Below, one piece after another: positions 14,641 through 22,213 of a DNA stretch of 40,589 bases (the first letter of the stretch is position 1; each line of letters opens with the position of its first letter). This DNA comes from a virus. The notes below the pieces were generated by a model. That model was given only the letters and a program-made list of their open reading frames with translations. It searched no databases and was not told the DNA's origin. The stretch lies in the IMG/VR virus record IMGVR_UViG_3300049445_000141, positions 1 to 40,589 of that record. One strand, given 5' to 3'. The translations under genes and the position numbers were made by a program.

Positions 14641-15150
14641 ATGGCGACTACCTTTAAGCCGGTCTACGCGTCTGGTGCAGCGGCGACGATCACGTTGGCT
14701 TCGTTGGCGTCCTCCTCCGATTGGACGGCGGGACGCCAGTCGAATGAAATCGACAACACCAGCAACCTCTATGACGATCTGCTGGTGTCTGGGAAGATCA
14801 CGACCGGCACGTCGCCCTCAGTCAGCACGCAGATCAATGTCTATGTGGCGGCGTGGGACGCGCAAGCGAATGCCTATCCCGATGTGATCACCGGCGCGGG
14901 CGATGCGGCGAAAACCTTCACGTCGGTGAACGTGCAGACCGGGGCGGTGAAGATCCTCAAGGCGATGCTGATCGATTCGACGAGTAACCGCACGTATTAC
15001 TTCAGCAACGAATCCGTGGCCGCGCTGTTCGGCGGCATCCTCCCGCAGAAGATTGTGATCTTCGTGTCGCAGAACACGGCGGCGAACCTGAACGCCACAG
15101 GTGGGAATCACGCCATCGACATCCAGGGCGTGCAGTGGCAGGGCGTCTAG
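14641..15150 (+). CDS. Probable structural protein (169 aa)
   Basis: This 169-residue beta-rich protein (WTAGRQSNEIDNTSNLYDDL, TQINVYVAAWDAQANAYPDV, GILPQKIVIFVSQNTAANL) has the features of small phage surface or tail proteins seen beside LamG-like genes. It starts with no gap after the previous stop. No enzymatic motif. Confidence 0.6.
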   Translation: MATTFKPVYASGAAATITLASLASSSDWTAGRQSNEIDNTSNLYDDLLVSGKITTGTSPSVSTQINVYVAAWDAQANAYPDVITGAGDAAKTFTSVNVQTGAVKILKAMLIDSTSNRTYYFSNESVAALFGGILPQKIVIFVSQNTAANLNATGGNHAIDIQGVQWQGV

Positions 15151-15151
15151 C

Positions 15152-16009
15152 ATGTTCCTGAGACTGCCGAGCCGATTCGGCACGCGCCCGCCAACGATCT
15201 ATGGGGTCAATAAAGACTCATCATTGGCGCAAGGGCTCCTCTCGTGGGTGGAACCGAACGCCAATGGGCTGATCAATGACTACGGAGAATTGACCGCCGA
15301 TACTGGCTATGGGTCAGGGGGCACGCCCACGATTCTGCCCAATCCGTTCGTGGGTGGATCGAGCTTCTACGCCACCGGAGGATCGGCAGTGGTCCTTTCT
15401 GGCGGCGGCACGGGCGATGTCACGAAGGTGAGCACCTGGACCCAGCGCCTCGTGGTCACGCCGATGAACTATCCAGGGACGTTTACGACGCTCTTGGATG
15501 ATCCCGCCCGCACCAATAGCGCCTTCCTGAACAGCAGTGGGGTGATGACGTTTGCGGGGTTTCAGTTGACGACGGTGAATATCGCCACGGCCCTCAATCC
15601 GCTGACGGCCGGGACGCGCTGGGATATTGTGCTGCGTGGGCAGAGCAATGGCGGAGCCGTGAGCACCTCCTATGATGGCTGGCTCAATGGCGTGCTGATG
15701 GGCACGGGTGCGCCGGGTGGCGGGTCCACGTGGGACTTCTCGGGCAGTATTACGACCGCCTTCGGATCGAATCCGTCCGGTGGCGGCTCGGTGCCGGATT
15801 GCTTCTATGAATGTATTCAGCAGTGGACGCGCAAGCTGACCGACGAGGAAGTCTTCCGGCTGTATAACCCACCGACGCGCTGGGATCTGTATTGGACGCC
15901 CAGCAATCGGACGTTCTTCCATGTGCCCACTGGCGTGACGAATACTGACCCGCCGATCTTCTTTCAGCCACCCGTTCGGAGCGTACCAGTTCCGATGATC
16001 ATGTACTGA
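15152..16009 (+). CDS. LamG/concanavalin A-like domain virion protein
   Basis: ATG 15152 follows the previous stop by one base; 285 residues. The body resembles a LamG-type jelly-roll: GLLSWVEPNANGLINDYGEL near residue 29, a cap strand SYDGWLNGVLMGTGAP near 170, and the common terminal element WTRKLTDEEVFRLYNPPTRW near 230. Such domains bind carbohydrate or act as spacers on virion surfaces. A role in host glycan binding fits with the fibre and glycan genes here but is inferred. Confidence 0.65.
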   Translation: MFLRLPSRFGTRPPTIYGVNKDSSLAQGLLSWVEPNANGLINDYGELTADTGYGSGGTPTILPNPFVGGSSFYATGGSAVVLSGGGTGDVTKVSTWTQRLVVTPMNYPGTFTTLLDDPARTNSAFLNSSGVMTFAGFQLTTVNIATALNPLTAGTRWDIVLRGQSNGGAVSTSYDGWLNGVLMGTGAPGGGSTWDFSGSITTAFGSNPSGGGSVPDCFYECIQQWTRKLTDEEVFRLYNPPTRWDLYWTPSNRTFFHVPTGVTNTDPPIFFQPPVRSVPVPMIMY

Positions 16010-16010
16010 C

Positions 16011-16274
16011 ATGAGCATCATCACCCTACTAAGACATAGTGACCATCTGACGATCGATGAGCCATGCACAGTCATGGGCTTGACAGTGCTCGTGTCGGTC
16101 CAGTGTAGATGTGGCGCCGAAACGCTGATCGGCCTACTTAACGCGCAAGCCGCCGTGTGCGAGCTGTGCGGCAAGGTCTTCACCTTGGATGCAGTGTCGT
16201 GGAAGAAGGGATCAGAACGTCCCAGTATCTCACTCAGCTCGTCGCCGTCACGAGCAGAGGCGTTGTCATCCTGA
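16011..16274 (+). CDS. Zinc-ribbon protein (87 aa)
   Basis: The central part reads VQCRCGAETLIGLLNAQAAV followed by CELCGKVFTLDAV, a four-Cys ribbon. The tail is Ser-rich and probably disordered. It sits between two virion-type genes. The zinc site is clear; the function is unknown. Confidence 0.6.
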   Translation: MSIITLLRHSDHLTIDEPCTVMGLTVLVSVQCRCGAETLIGLLNAQAAVCELCGKVFTLDAVSWKKGSERPSISLSSSPSRAEALSS

Positions 16275-16296
16275 CGGGAGAGCGAGAACCTGAATC

Positions 16297-16752
16297 ATGC
16301 CGAGTTTCCAGATTTTCACCAACGCGACGAACACGGCCAGCACAACCGTCCCGATGTTCAACTTGATGGGCACGGCGACGAGCCAGATCGGCATCTTCGA
16401 GATCAATGCCGGGTCCGACGCCTCGGCCGACAACTCCGTAAAGTATTCCATCGCTCGTACGTCAGCCCGTCAGACGCAGACGGCGACCGTGACGCCGACG
16501 GCCCTCGACCAGAACGTCACCCAGGCCGCGCTGACGACCTGTGACACGACCTGGAACGTGGCGCCGACCATCACGGCCTCGTCGGCCGTGCTTCAGTGGG
16601 GCATGCACCAACGCGCCACGTACCGCTGGGTCGCGTACGACTACACGAAGTTCCTGCGGTCGCAGGCGGGCACCGGCAAGGGACTGTGCATGTTGTCGGT
16701 CGTCGCGTCGACGCCCTTCAACGGCGTGTTCTCATGCAGTTTTGATGAATGA
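16297..16752 (+). CDS. Probable minor structural protein (151 aa)
   Basis: The product starts MPSFQIFTNATNTASTTVPM, is Thr/Ala/Ser-rich with beta-strand periodicity, and ends NGVFSCSFDE. Proteins of this style are frequent in phage tail-fibre regions. It ends in an 8-base overlap with the oxygenase-like gene, implying coupled translation. Confidence 0.6.
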   Translation: MPSFQIFTNATNTASTTVPMFNLMGTATSQIGIFEINAGSDASADNSVKYSIARTSARQTQTATVTPTALDQNVTQAALTTCDTTWNVAPTITASSAVLQWGMHQRATYRWVAYDYTKFLRSQAGTGKGLCMLSVVASTPFNGVFSCSFDE

Positions 16753-17143
16753 GACGCTCCGCGTGCTGGGGCAGTATCAACCGTCCGAGTGGAATCGCGA
16801 TGTGATCGAGCAGGAGGTCAGGCGACTCGGCTGTCTTCCCGCATGCTGCCGCCAGCAACGGATGGAGATACGCGGGCCGTCTCCTCATGCGCCAGCGACC
16901 ACACATCTCTGGCATCGCGATTCTGATACGGATGTTCCTGACGCACCAGGACGTCTGACGCATCTCGTCATGTGGGCCAGTGAAGACCCAACGGAATTTG
17001 TGAACGAGACCGGCATGATTCAGTCGTTCGAGCCGTACGACCTCGTGTGGATGGATAACGTCGCATGGTGGCATCGTTCACCGCCAGCGGCGAATCATCT
17101 AACGCGCTGGTTTATCGGGATACGGTGTAACGGATGCACCTGA
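16745..17143 (+). CDS. Putative 2OG-Fe(II) dioxygenase-like protein
   Basis: ATG at 16745 overlaps the previous stop; 132 residues. The layout matches the double-stranded beta-helix Fe(II)/2-oxoglutarate oxygenases: His57-x-Asp59 in HLWHRDSD, a strand LTHLVMWASEDPTEF, FEPYDLVWMDN, the distal His110 in WWHRSPP, and Arg121 in LTRWFIGIR as the 2OG-binding candidate. Such enzymes hydroxylate proteins, nucleic acids or small molecules. It is short for the family. Codons include more AGA and CGA than the neighbours, a hint of transfer. The fold is moderately sure; the substrate is unknown. Confidence 0.6.
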   Translation: MNETLRVLGQYQPSEWNRDVIEQEVRRLGCLPACCRQQRMEIRGPSPHAPATTHLWHRDSDTDVPDAPGRLTHLVMWASEDPTEFVNETGMIQSFEPYDLVWMDNVAWWHRSPPAANHLTRWFIGIRCNGCT

Positions 17144-17772
17144 AGTGTAAGGTCTGCGAGCAGGTTCAGACGGTCAGCACGGCTGATGAAGCCGACGAGG
17201 ATGCGCGCTCGCAGCTCATTCGGCGCATGTTCCGTGCAGAGCATGTGGCATCCTGCGGTGACGGCGCGGTCTCGCTCATTCTCCGGTCGCTCGAAGCCAC
17301 GTATGTAGACCCTGAACTGTGGAACCGCTACTTAGACACGCGGATTGTCCCCGGCGATGTGACCGTCCAAGCGGACGGCTTCTTCAGTCGTAGGATTCTC
17401 CGAGATGGTGTGGCGCATCAGGTGCGCGTCTGCGAGGACTGCTGGAAGATCATTCCTCGCTACGTGGACTACCCAGCCGGACTCGTCTCACCGGAAAGCG
17501 ACGGGGCCAATGGCACCGTACCGAAATGGCGACCAGGCACCGTTGAAACAGAAAACCCCGATCGGTCTGCCGCCGCGTACCATCTCTTTAAGGCTGTCTG
17601 TGTGCCGTGCTACATCGCAGCGTTTCACCGCGTCTATCCAGAGGCGACCTTAGCGCCGATGAGCGAGATGGTCATTGGAGACGGTACGCCCATTGAGCCA
17701 GAGCCTCCAGTTGAGGCTGAGACACTTGGCCGCGTCTCGCTCTCCATGCCACGCGTGCCAGAGTTGGCGTAA
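17134..17772 (+). CDS. Cys-rich hypothetical protein (212 aa)
   Basis: It starts inside the end of the oxygenase-like gene. A first knuckle KCKVCEQ near residue 4, C41 in HVASCGDG, then RVCEDCWKIIPRY near 98 and VCVPCYIAAFHRVYP near 153 suggest two metal sites. The C-terminus is Pro/Glu-rich. I do not recognise a family. The stop and the next start share TAATG. Confidence 0.55.
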   Translation: MHLKCKVCEQVQTVSTADEADEDARSQLIRRMFRAEHVASCGDGAVSLILRSLEATYVDPELWNRYLDTRIVPGDVTVQADGFFSRRILRDGVAHQVRVCEDCWKIIPRYVDYPAGLVSPESDGANGTVPKWRPGTVETENPDRSAAAYHLFKAVCVPCYIAAFHRVYPEATLAPMSEMVIGDGTPIEPEPPVEAETLGRVSLSMPRVPELA

Positions 17773-18047
17773 TGGACATCTATATTCCCCAAGGCATCGT
17801 TGATGACTACGCGGACGCGAAGTGGGAGACAAAACCTCACGGCATCATCTTTGTGGATGGCAAGGAAGTCGCCCACACGCTGAAATGTCCGCATTGTGGA
17901 GGCCAGTTCGTCTCACGCGCTGGATCGGGACATCACCGGACCTACTGCTTCCGTCATCAGGCCGTGACATGCGGATCGGCCTCCTGTTCGCACGATTGCG
18001 TAGACATCTACACGATTGAAGGCACCCTCTCTGTGAGGGAGTACTAG
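17772..18047 (+). CDS. Zinc-ribbon-like protein (91 aa)
   Basis: The core LKCPHCGGQFVSRAGSGHHR is followed by YCFRHQ and two further Cys in TCGSASCSHDCVD, giving seven cysteines in 91 residues. It begins in a TAATG overlap and ends in an overlap with the GTG of the repeat protein. Likely metal-binding, function unknown. Confidence 0.6.
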   Translation: MDIYIPQGIVDDYADAKWETKPHGIIFVDGKEVAHTLKCPHCGGQFVSRAGSGHHRTYCFRHQAVTCGSASCSHDCVDIYTIEGTLSVREY

Positions 18048-19150
18048 TGGCCCAGCACGCGCGGCCGGTTGGGCCAGTGATCAACGCGCAAGCCACGATC
18101 ACCTCCAGCATGTTTGCGGGATCGGCGCCGCCGCGTAATCGTCAACTGCTCGGGCCGAAGATACCGCTCCCGGTCGTCCAGCAGACACCCGTCGCGAACA
18201 CGTTTACGTCGAGCATGTCAGCTGGCTACCATCCAGATAGCCCAGTCCTGTTCTCGACACGGAACAAGCTCGGGCAAACGCTGCTTCAGCCCACGCCGGT
18301 CGCGGCGGCGTTCACCTCCAGCATGTCCGATGGGAACAAGCCCGCACGCAATCGGGCCTTCCCGCCACAGAACGAAGGCTGGTTCGCGCAGGATGGCACG
18401 ACCGCCGCCGTCGCGCCGTTTACGTCCAGCATGGTCGATGGCTGGCATCCCGATCGGAACCGCGCCTTTCCGCCGAAGAATCTCGGGTGGTCGGTCGTCC
18501 AACCGACGCCGGTCGCCAATCCCTTCGGTCCTGAGATGGCTGATGGGTGGTATCCCGATCGCAATCGGCAGTTCCCACCGAAGAACCTCGGCTTGTCGGT
18601 CTCACAGACGACGTTCGACCAGCGACCGTTCAGCGTGGACATGGCGCAAGGCTGGACACCGGCTCGGTATCGCCAGTTCCCACCGAAGAACCTTGGCTGG
18701 TCGGTCGTGCAGAGTACGCCTGTGGCGGCGCCCTTCGGGCCAGAGATGGCGCAGGGTTGGCTCCCAGCACGTTATCGCGCGTTCCCACCGAAGAACGAAG
18801 GACTCAGCGTCTCGCAGACGACATTCGTGGCCGGCGTCAGCGTCGAGATGATGCAGGGATGGTTGCCCGCTCGGTACCGCCAATTCGCACCGAAGAACCA
18901 AGGACTCAGCATCGTGCAGGCCGTGCCAGTCGCCGCGCCCTTCAGCCCTGAGATGGTGCAAGGCTCGTTGCCGATCCGGTACCGCCAGTCTCCACCACAC
19001 AATCAAGGGTGGTACACGGCCCAACTGGCCGATATCATTCGCCGCGTGCTCTATCGCTACAAAGCGCGCGTGCGTCCAGACGATCGCACGGCGATCGTGG
19101 AGAACGACCATCCACCGATGCGCCGCATGATGATTCGGAAGACGCCGTGA
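18047..19150 (+). CDS. Tandem-repeat virion protein, nine ~35-residue repeats
   Basis: The 367-residue product begins at a GTG overlapping the previous stop. From about residue 18 to 326 it consists of nine tandem units of 35-36 residues. The consensus reads as M-x-x-G-W-x-P-x-R-x-R, then FPPKN, then G-x-S-x-x-Q-x-T, then PVAAPF. Units 4 to 8 are most alike; 1, 2 and 9 are degenerate. The C-terminal 41 residues (LADIIRRVLYRYKARVRPDD and a basic end) are unique. Repeats rich in Pro, Arg and aromatics suggest an extended fibre or a multivalent binding surface. I know of no family name. Confidence 0.75.
   Translation: MAQHARPVGPVINAQATITSSMFAGSAPPRNRQLLGPKIPLPVVQQTPVANTFTSSMSAGYHPDSPVLFSTRNKLGQTLLQPTPVAAAFTSSMSDGNKPARNRAFPPQNEGWFAQDGTTAAVAPFTSSMVDGWHPDRNRAFPPKNLGWSVVQPTPVANPFGPEMADGWYPDRNRQFPPKNLGLSVSQTTFDQRPFSVDMAQGWTPARYRQFPPKNLGWSVVQSTPVAAPFGPEMAQGWLPARYRAFPPKNEGLSVSQTTFVAGVSVEMMQGWLPARYRQFAPKNQGLSIVQAVPVAAPFSPEMVQGSLPIRYRQSPPHNQGWYTAQLADIIRRVLYRYKARVRPDDRTAIVENDHPPMRRMMIRKTP
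18098..19024 (+). repeat. Nine in-frame ~105-bp tandem repeats
   Basis: The DNA behind the repeat protein recurs about every 105-108 bases. The best conserved stretch is TTCCCACCGAAGAA, which encodes the FPPKN core, seen at several units, with variants TTTCCGCCGAAGAA and TTCGCACCGAAGAA. Unit divergence is graded, with the centre most alike, as expected from unequal recombination followed by drift at the edges. Confidence 0.7.
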
Positions 19151-20943
19151 AGCAAGTCATTCTGAGTCGCACCTACAACCTCGGGTTGGCCGATGGCAGT
19201 ACCAAATGGGCCACGCTCAGAGGCGGCGGCGTGGGCATTGCGTGGGCGCAAACGAGCGCGACCTTTATTGAACAACGGACGCATCCGTGGTCCGTCGCGG
19301 GCAGTTTCAAGAACTTCTACTGCCGCATGTTCGCGCCGCCTCAGAATGCGGCCTCGATTTCATGGACCGACACCACGTACACGCTCTACAAAAACGGCGT
19401 CGCGACGGCGCTCGCCGTCACGGTGCCGGCCGCTGGTCCGGTCTCTGGGAATGACTTCGCCTCAGCCTCCTCGAATATCTCTGACAGCGTGTCCGTCAGT
19501 CCAGGGGATTCGCTCACCGTCGCGCGCACGCCAGGAGAGACCATTTCAGGCATTCTGAACGGCGCCAGCGCGAATATGATGTGGTCGATCACCTTTGAGA
19601 GCACAAATACCGGCGAAAGCGGGTACGGGTCGGGCGGCATCGGCCTCCTGAATAACGCGAACCAGTACTGCTGCGCGCCCTTCAATGGTGACGGCACGGC
19701 CTTCGTCGCGTCGAGTGATGCGATTACCGATACGACCTCCCACAGCATTGTGCCAGTGGCAGGGTCACTCTTTCGGCTCGACGTGCGACTTGATCCAGCC
19801 CCAGGCGCGGGCCAATCGCAGACGTTCGTGTGTGCCGTGAACGGCGTGCAGCAGGATGGCACAGGCGGCACGCCGAATACGACCTTGGTGGTGAGTGGCA
19901 CGTCCACAACTGGCGCGAGCACGTTTGACCTCCCGCTGATCCCGCTCGACCGTCTCTCGGTCTATAAACTGGTGCCGGTCTCGTCGCCGGTCCAATCGAC
20001 CATCTCGGTCTCGGTGGGCTTTCGGGCCAGCGTGGATGGACAGTCCTGTCTCTGCTTTGACAGTCACGGAGCCTCACCGTCAGCTCTTGGCCTGACGGAT
20101 ATTGTCGCCAGCGAGAATACGGGATTTTCGCAATCGACCGCGAACTCACCAGAGCCGTCGATTCCCCCAAATCCCCGCTGGCCGGCCGATGAATCGCTCA
20201 TCTGGTTACCAGGAGGCATTGACCCGTTCAATCTGAGTGGCTACTGCATCAATATCGGGTCCTCTCCAGGCGCGTCGAAACATTTGGTCTACACCACGCG
20301 CAAGTCCGGCGTGCAAGTCGCGCCCACGCTCGATATGACCGGTGCGTCTGGCACCAGTTCCGTCTTGCAGCAAGATAATGCGGGTAACGTGGACTTCGCA
20401 GCCGTGTCTGACTATTTGGACATGGACTGCGTGGCATCCAATACGCCCAACTCGTCAGCGGTGGGGTGGGCATGGTTGATGACGACTGGCACAGCCGGGA
20501 CGCCGCACCTGACCGTGCTCAAAAGCCATGTCGATCCGTTCTATCAGGGCCAGAATGGCGCGATCTTCACCATCGACGTGAGTAACACCGGAGATGCTCC
20601 GACGGTCGGCACGCAAACCATCACCGATACGCTGCCGGCCGACTTTACCCTCGTCTCGATGAGCGGCACGGGTTGGAGTTGCATCGCCAACGTATGCAGC
20701 CGATCCGATGTCCTTGCAGCCGGCGACTCGTATCCGCCGATTACGGTCGTGGTGAATGTGTCGCCCACGGCGACGACGCCTCAGACGAATCTGGCGAATG
20801 ACACGCCAGACATCGTGATTGTGAACGCGCCGCGCCTCGGCTACCGCTATATTATGAAAGTCGCTCCAGAGAAGAGAGGCGCGAGTCCTCGGCCCGATCT
20901 ACCGCCGTATCGCATTATGCGGATTCCAGGGAGTGACCAGTGA
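19147..20943 (+). CDS. Large beta-rich surface protein with a C-terminal DUF11-type domain
   Basis: GTG at 19147 overlaps the previous stop, giving 598 residues. Most of the protein is Thr/Ser/Gly-rich beta structure (SWTDTTYTLYKNGVATALAV, LDRLSVYKLVPVSSPVQS). At about residues 455-545 lies a DUF11-like repeat domain: HLTVLKSHVDPFYQGQNG, FTIDVSNTGDAPTVG, TITDTLPADFTLVSMSGTGW and DSYPPITVVVNVSP. DUF11 is common in bacterial surface proteins and is rarer in virions. The gene is probably a tail-associated adhesin. Confidence 0.65.
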   Translation: MKQVILSRTYNLGLADGSTKWATLRGGGVGIAWAQTSATFIEQRTHPWSVAGSFKNFYCRMFAPPQNAASISWTDTTYTLYKNGVATALAVTVPAAGPVSGNDFASASSNISDSVSVSPGDSLTVARTPGETISGILNGASANMMWSITFESTNTGESGYGSGGIGLLNNANQYCCAPFNGDGTAFVASSDAITDTTSHSIVPVAGSLFRLDVRLDPAPGAGQSQTFVCAVNGVQQDGTGGTPNTTLVVSGTSTTGASTFDLPLIPLDRLSVYKLVPVSSPVQSTISVSVGFRASVDGQSCLCFDSHGASPSALGLTDIVASENTGFSQSTANSPEPSIPPNPRWPADESLIWLPGGIDPFNLSGYCINIGSSPGASKHLVYTTRKSGVQVAPTLDMTGASGTSSVLQQDNAGNVDFAAVSDYLDMDCVASNTPNSSAVGWAWLMTTGTAGTPHLTVLKSHVDPFYQGQNGAIFTIDVSNTGDAPTVGTQTITDTLPADFTLVSMSGTGWSCIANVCSRSDVLAAGDSYPPITVVVNVSPTATTPQTNLANDTPDIVIVNAPRLGYRYIMKVAPEKRGASPRPDLPPYRIMRIPGSDQ

Positions 20944-21236
20944 CGACGCAAGCGAATCCGATCGCGGTCTTCAGCAAGGACCCCGGAGCCGAACTCGATT
21001 ACACGATGGACTGGCAACAGTGGATGCCGCCACAAGACCGCATCGTGAACGTGACCTGGACGATCAGCCCAGCCGGCACGCTGCTGAATGCGGCGAACAG
21101 CTTTTCCACGACCGACACCACGATCTGGTTGAGTGCCGGGACGGACGGCCTGACCTACGATGTCACCTGTGAAATCACGACGAATGAAGGGCGCATTGAC
21201 GATCGCACCTTTCGCGTGGAAGTGGTGAACCGATGA
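20940..21236 (+). CDS. Ig-like small virion protein (98 aa)
   Basis: GTG start overlaps the previous stop. The sequence VFSKDPGAELDYTMDWQQWM, then VTWTISPAGTLL, then TTIWLSAGTDGLTYDVTCEI and a final DDRTFRVEVVNR is the plan of a small Ig-like beta-sandwich protein found in many phages near head-tail genes. Its exact place in the virion is not established. Confidence 0.65.
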   Translation: MTTQANPIAVFSKDPGAELDYTMDWQQWMPPQDRIVNVTWTISPAGTLLNAANSFSTTDTTIWLSAGTDGLTYDVTCEITTNEGRIDDRTFRVEVVNR

Positions 21237-22213
21237 GACTCGTTGACCTCGAATCCACCGTCTACGAACGTCTGAACTATGCCACGAACCCCGATCCCTT
21301 GGTGGTAAACCGCATTCGGCGGGCCATCAACGAGACGCACCGGAGCATCCTCGGGATGCGTGGATTCGACCGGCTCAGGCGCGCGAATCTAGAGTTCAAC
21401 TCGATCGCGAACGTGCCGTACTGTTCGCTGCCTGAAGCGGCGGTGAAAATTCACGGCATCGCTGACCGCACGCGCAAACTCCTCCTGAGAGAAGTCAGTA
21501 TTCAGGATGTCCGCTACTCGGACCCTGGTCTCACGGCCATCACGGCGTATCCCTACGAATACTTCGTGGATAGCTACGCAGCGCCGGTCAGTCAAGATCC
21601 GCCATCGGCCTCTGGGGTCTGGGTGGCGTCAGACTCGACCAGCGACGGCTCTGGCACATGGGCCTATGTGGAAGGCGTCACCTCTGACGGCGCGTATCGA
21701 CGCGGCAAGGTCGCGCTGAATGGGTTGACCGCGACACAGGTGGACAGCAACATTTCGACGTGGATCAAGATTACCAAGTTCTACGTCACGGCAGCGCCTA
21801 TTGGGACAGTGAGTCTCTATGGAGACCTCCTCGAAACGATTCCGCTCGCGATTATCGCTCCACAGAACCTCACGGCGCGGTACACGCGCATCGGACTACA
21901 TCCGACACCAACCGGCGTCGTCACCTACAACGCCGACGTGGAGCTGCATGTTCACGACATGAGCATCGCCAGCGATGAGCCCTTGATTCCAGAGGACTTT
22001 CATTGGCTCGTGGAGTCAGGGGCGCTCATTCGGGAATACACGAAACGCGAGAAGGTTGCGCTCGTCCAGTTAGAGCAGGCGCGGTTCGCGAAGGGCATCG
22101 CGGACATGCGCTCCTTCGTGCGGCAGACGAGCGGCTCCACGGCCAACTCGCGCCGGCCGACACGGTTCACCACGTTGCAGCAGACGGGTGTCTACTACCC
22201 GCCAGGGTCCTAA
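21233..22213 (+). CDS. Head-tail adaptor-like protein
   Basis: ATG overlaps the previous stop. The N-terminal helices (LVDLESTVYERLNYATN, VVNRIRRAINETHRSILGM) and the terminal helix region (DFHWLVESGALIREYTKREK) match phage adaptor proteins that bind the portal ring from below. A beta insertion (about residues 120-170) interrupts the body. At 326 residues it is longer than minimal adaptors. Placement just before the nozzle-like gene supports the call. Confidence 0.65.
   Translation: MRLVDLESTVYERLNYATNPDPLVVNRIRRAINETHRSILGMRGFDRLRRANLEFNSIANVPYCSLPEAAVKIHGIADRTRKLLLREVSIQDVRYSDPGLTAITAYPYEYFVDSYAAPVSQDPPSASGVWVASDSTSDGSGTWAYVEGVTSDGAYRRGKVALNGLTATQVDSNISTWIKITKFYVTAAPIGTVSLYGDLLETIPLAIIAPQNLTARYTRIGLHPTPTGVVTYNADVELHVHDMSIASDEPLIPEDFHWLVESGALIREYTKREKVALVQLEQARFAKGIADMRSFVRQTSGSTANSRRPTRFTTLQQTGVYYPPGS

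Noticed and set aside
15314-16183. 289-codon minus-strand frame antisense to the LamG-like gene
   Set aside because: Shadow frame; Arg/His-rich composition typical of antisense translation of GC-rich DNA.
18098-19024. Tandem repeats considered as a CRISPR array
   Set aside because: The repeats are in-frame, about 105 bases long and without unique spacers; they encode protein repeats.
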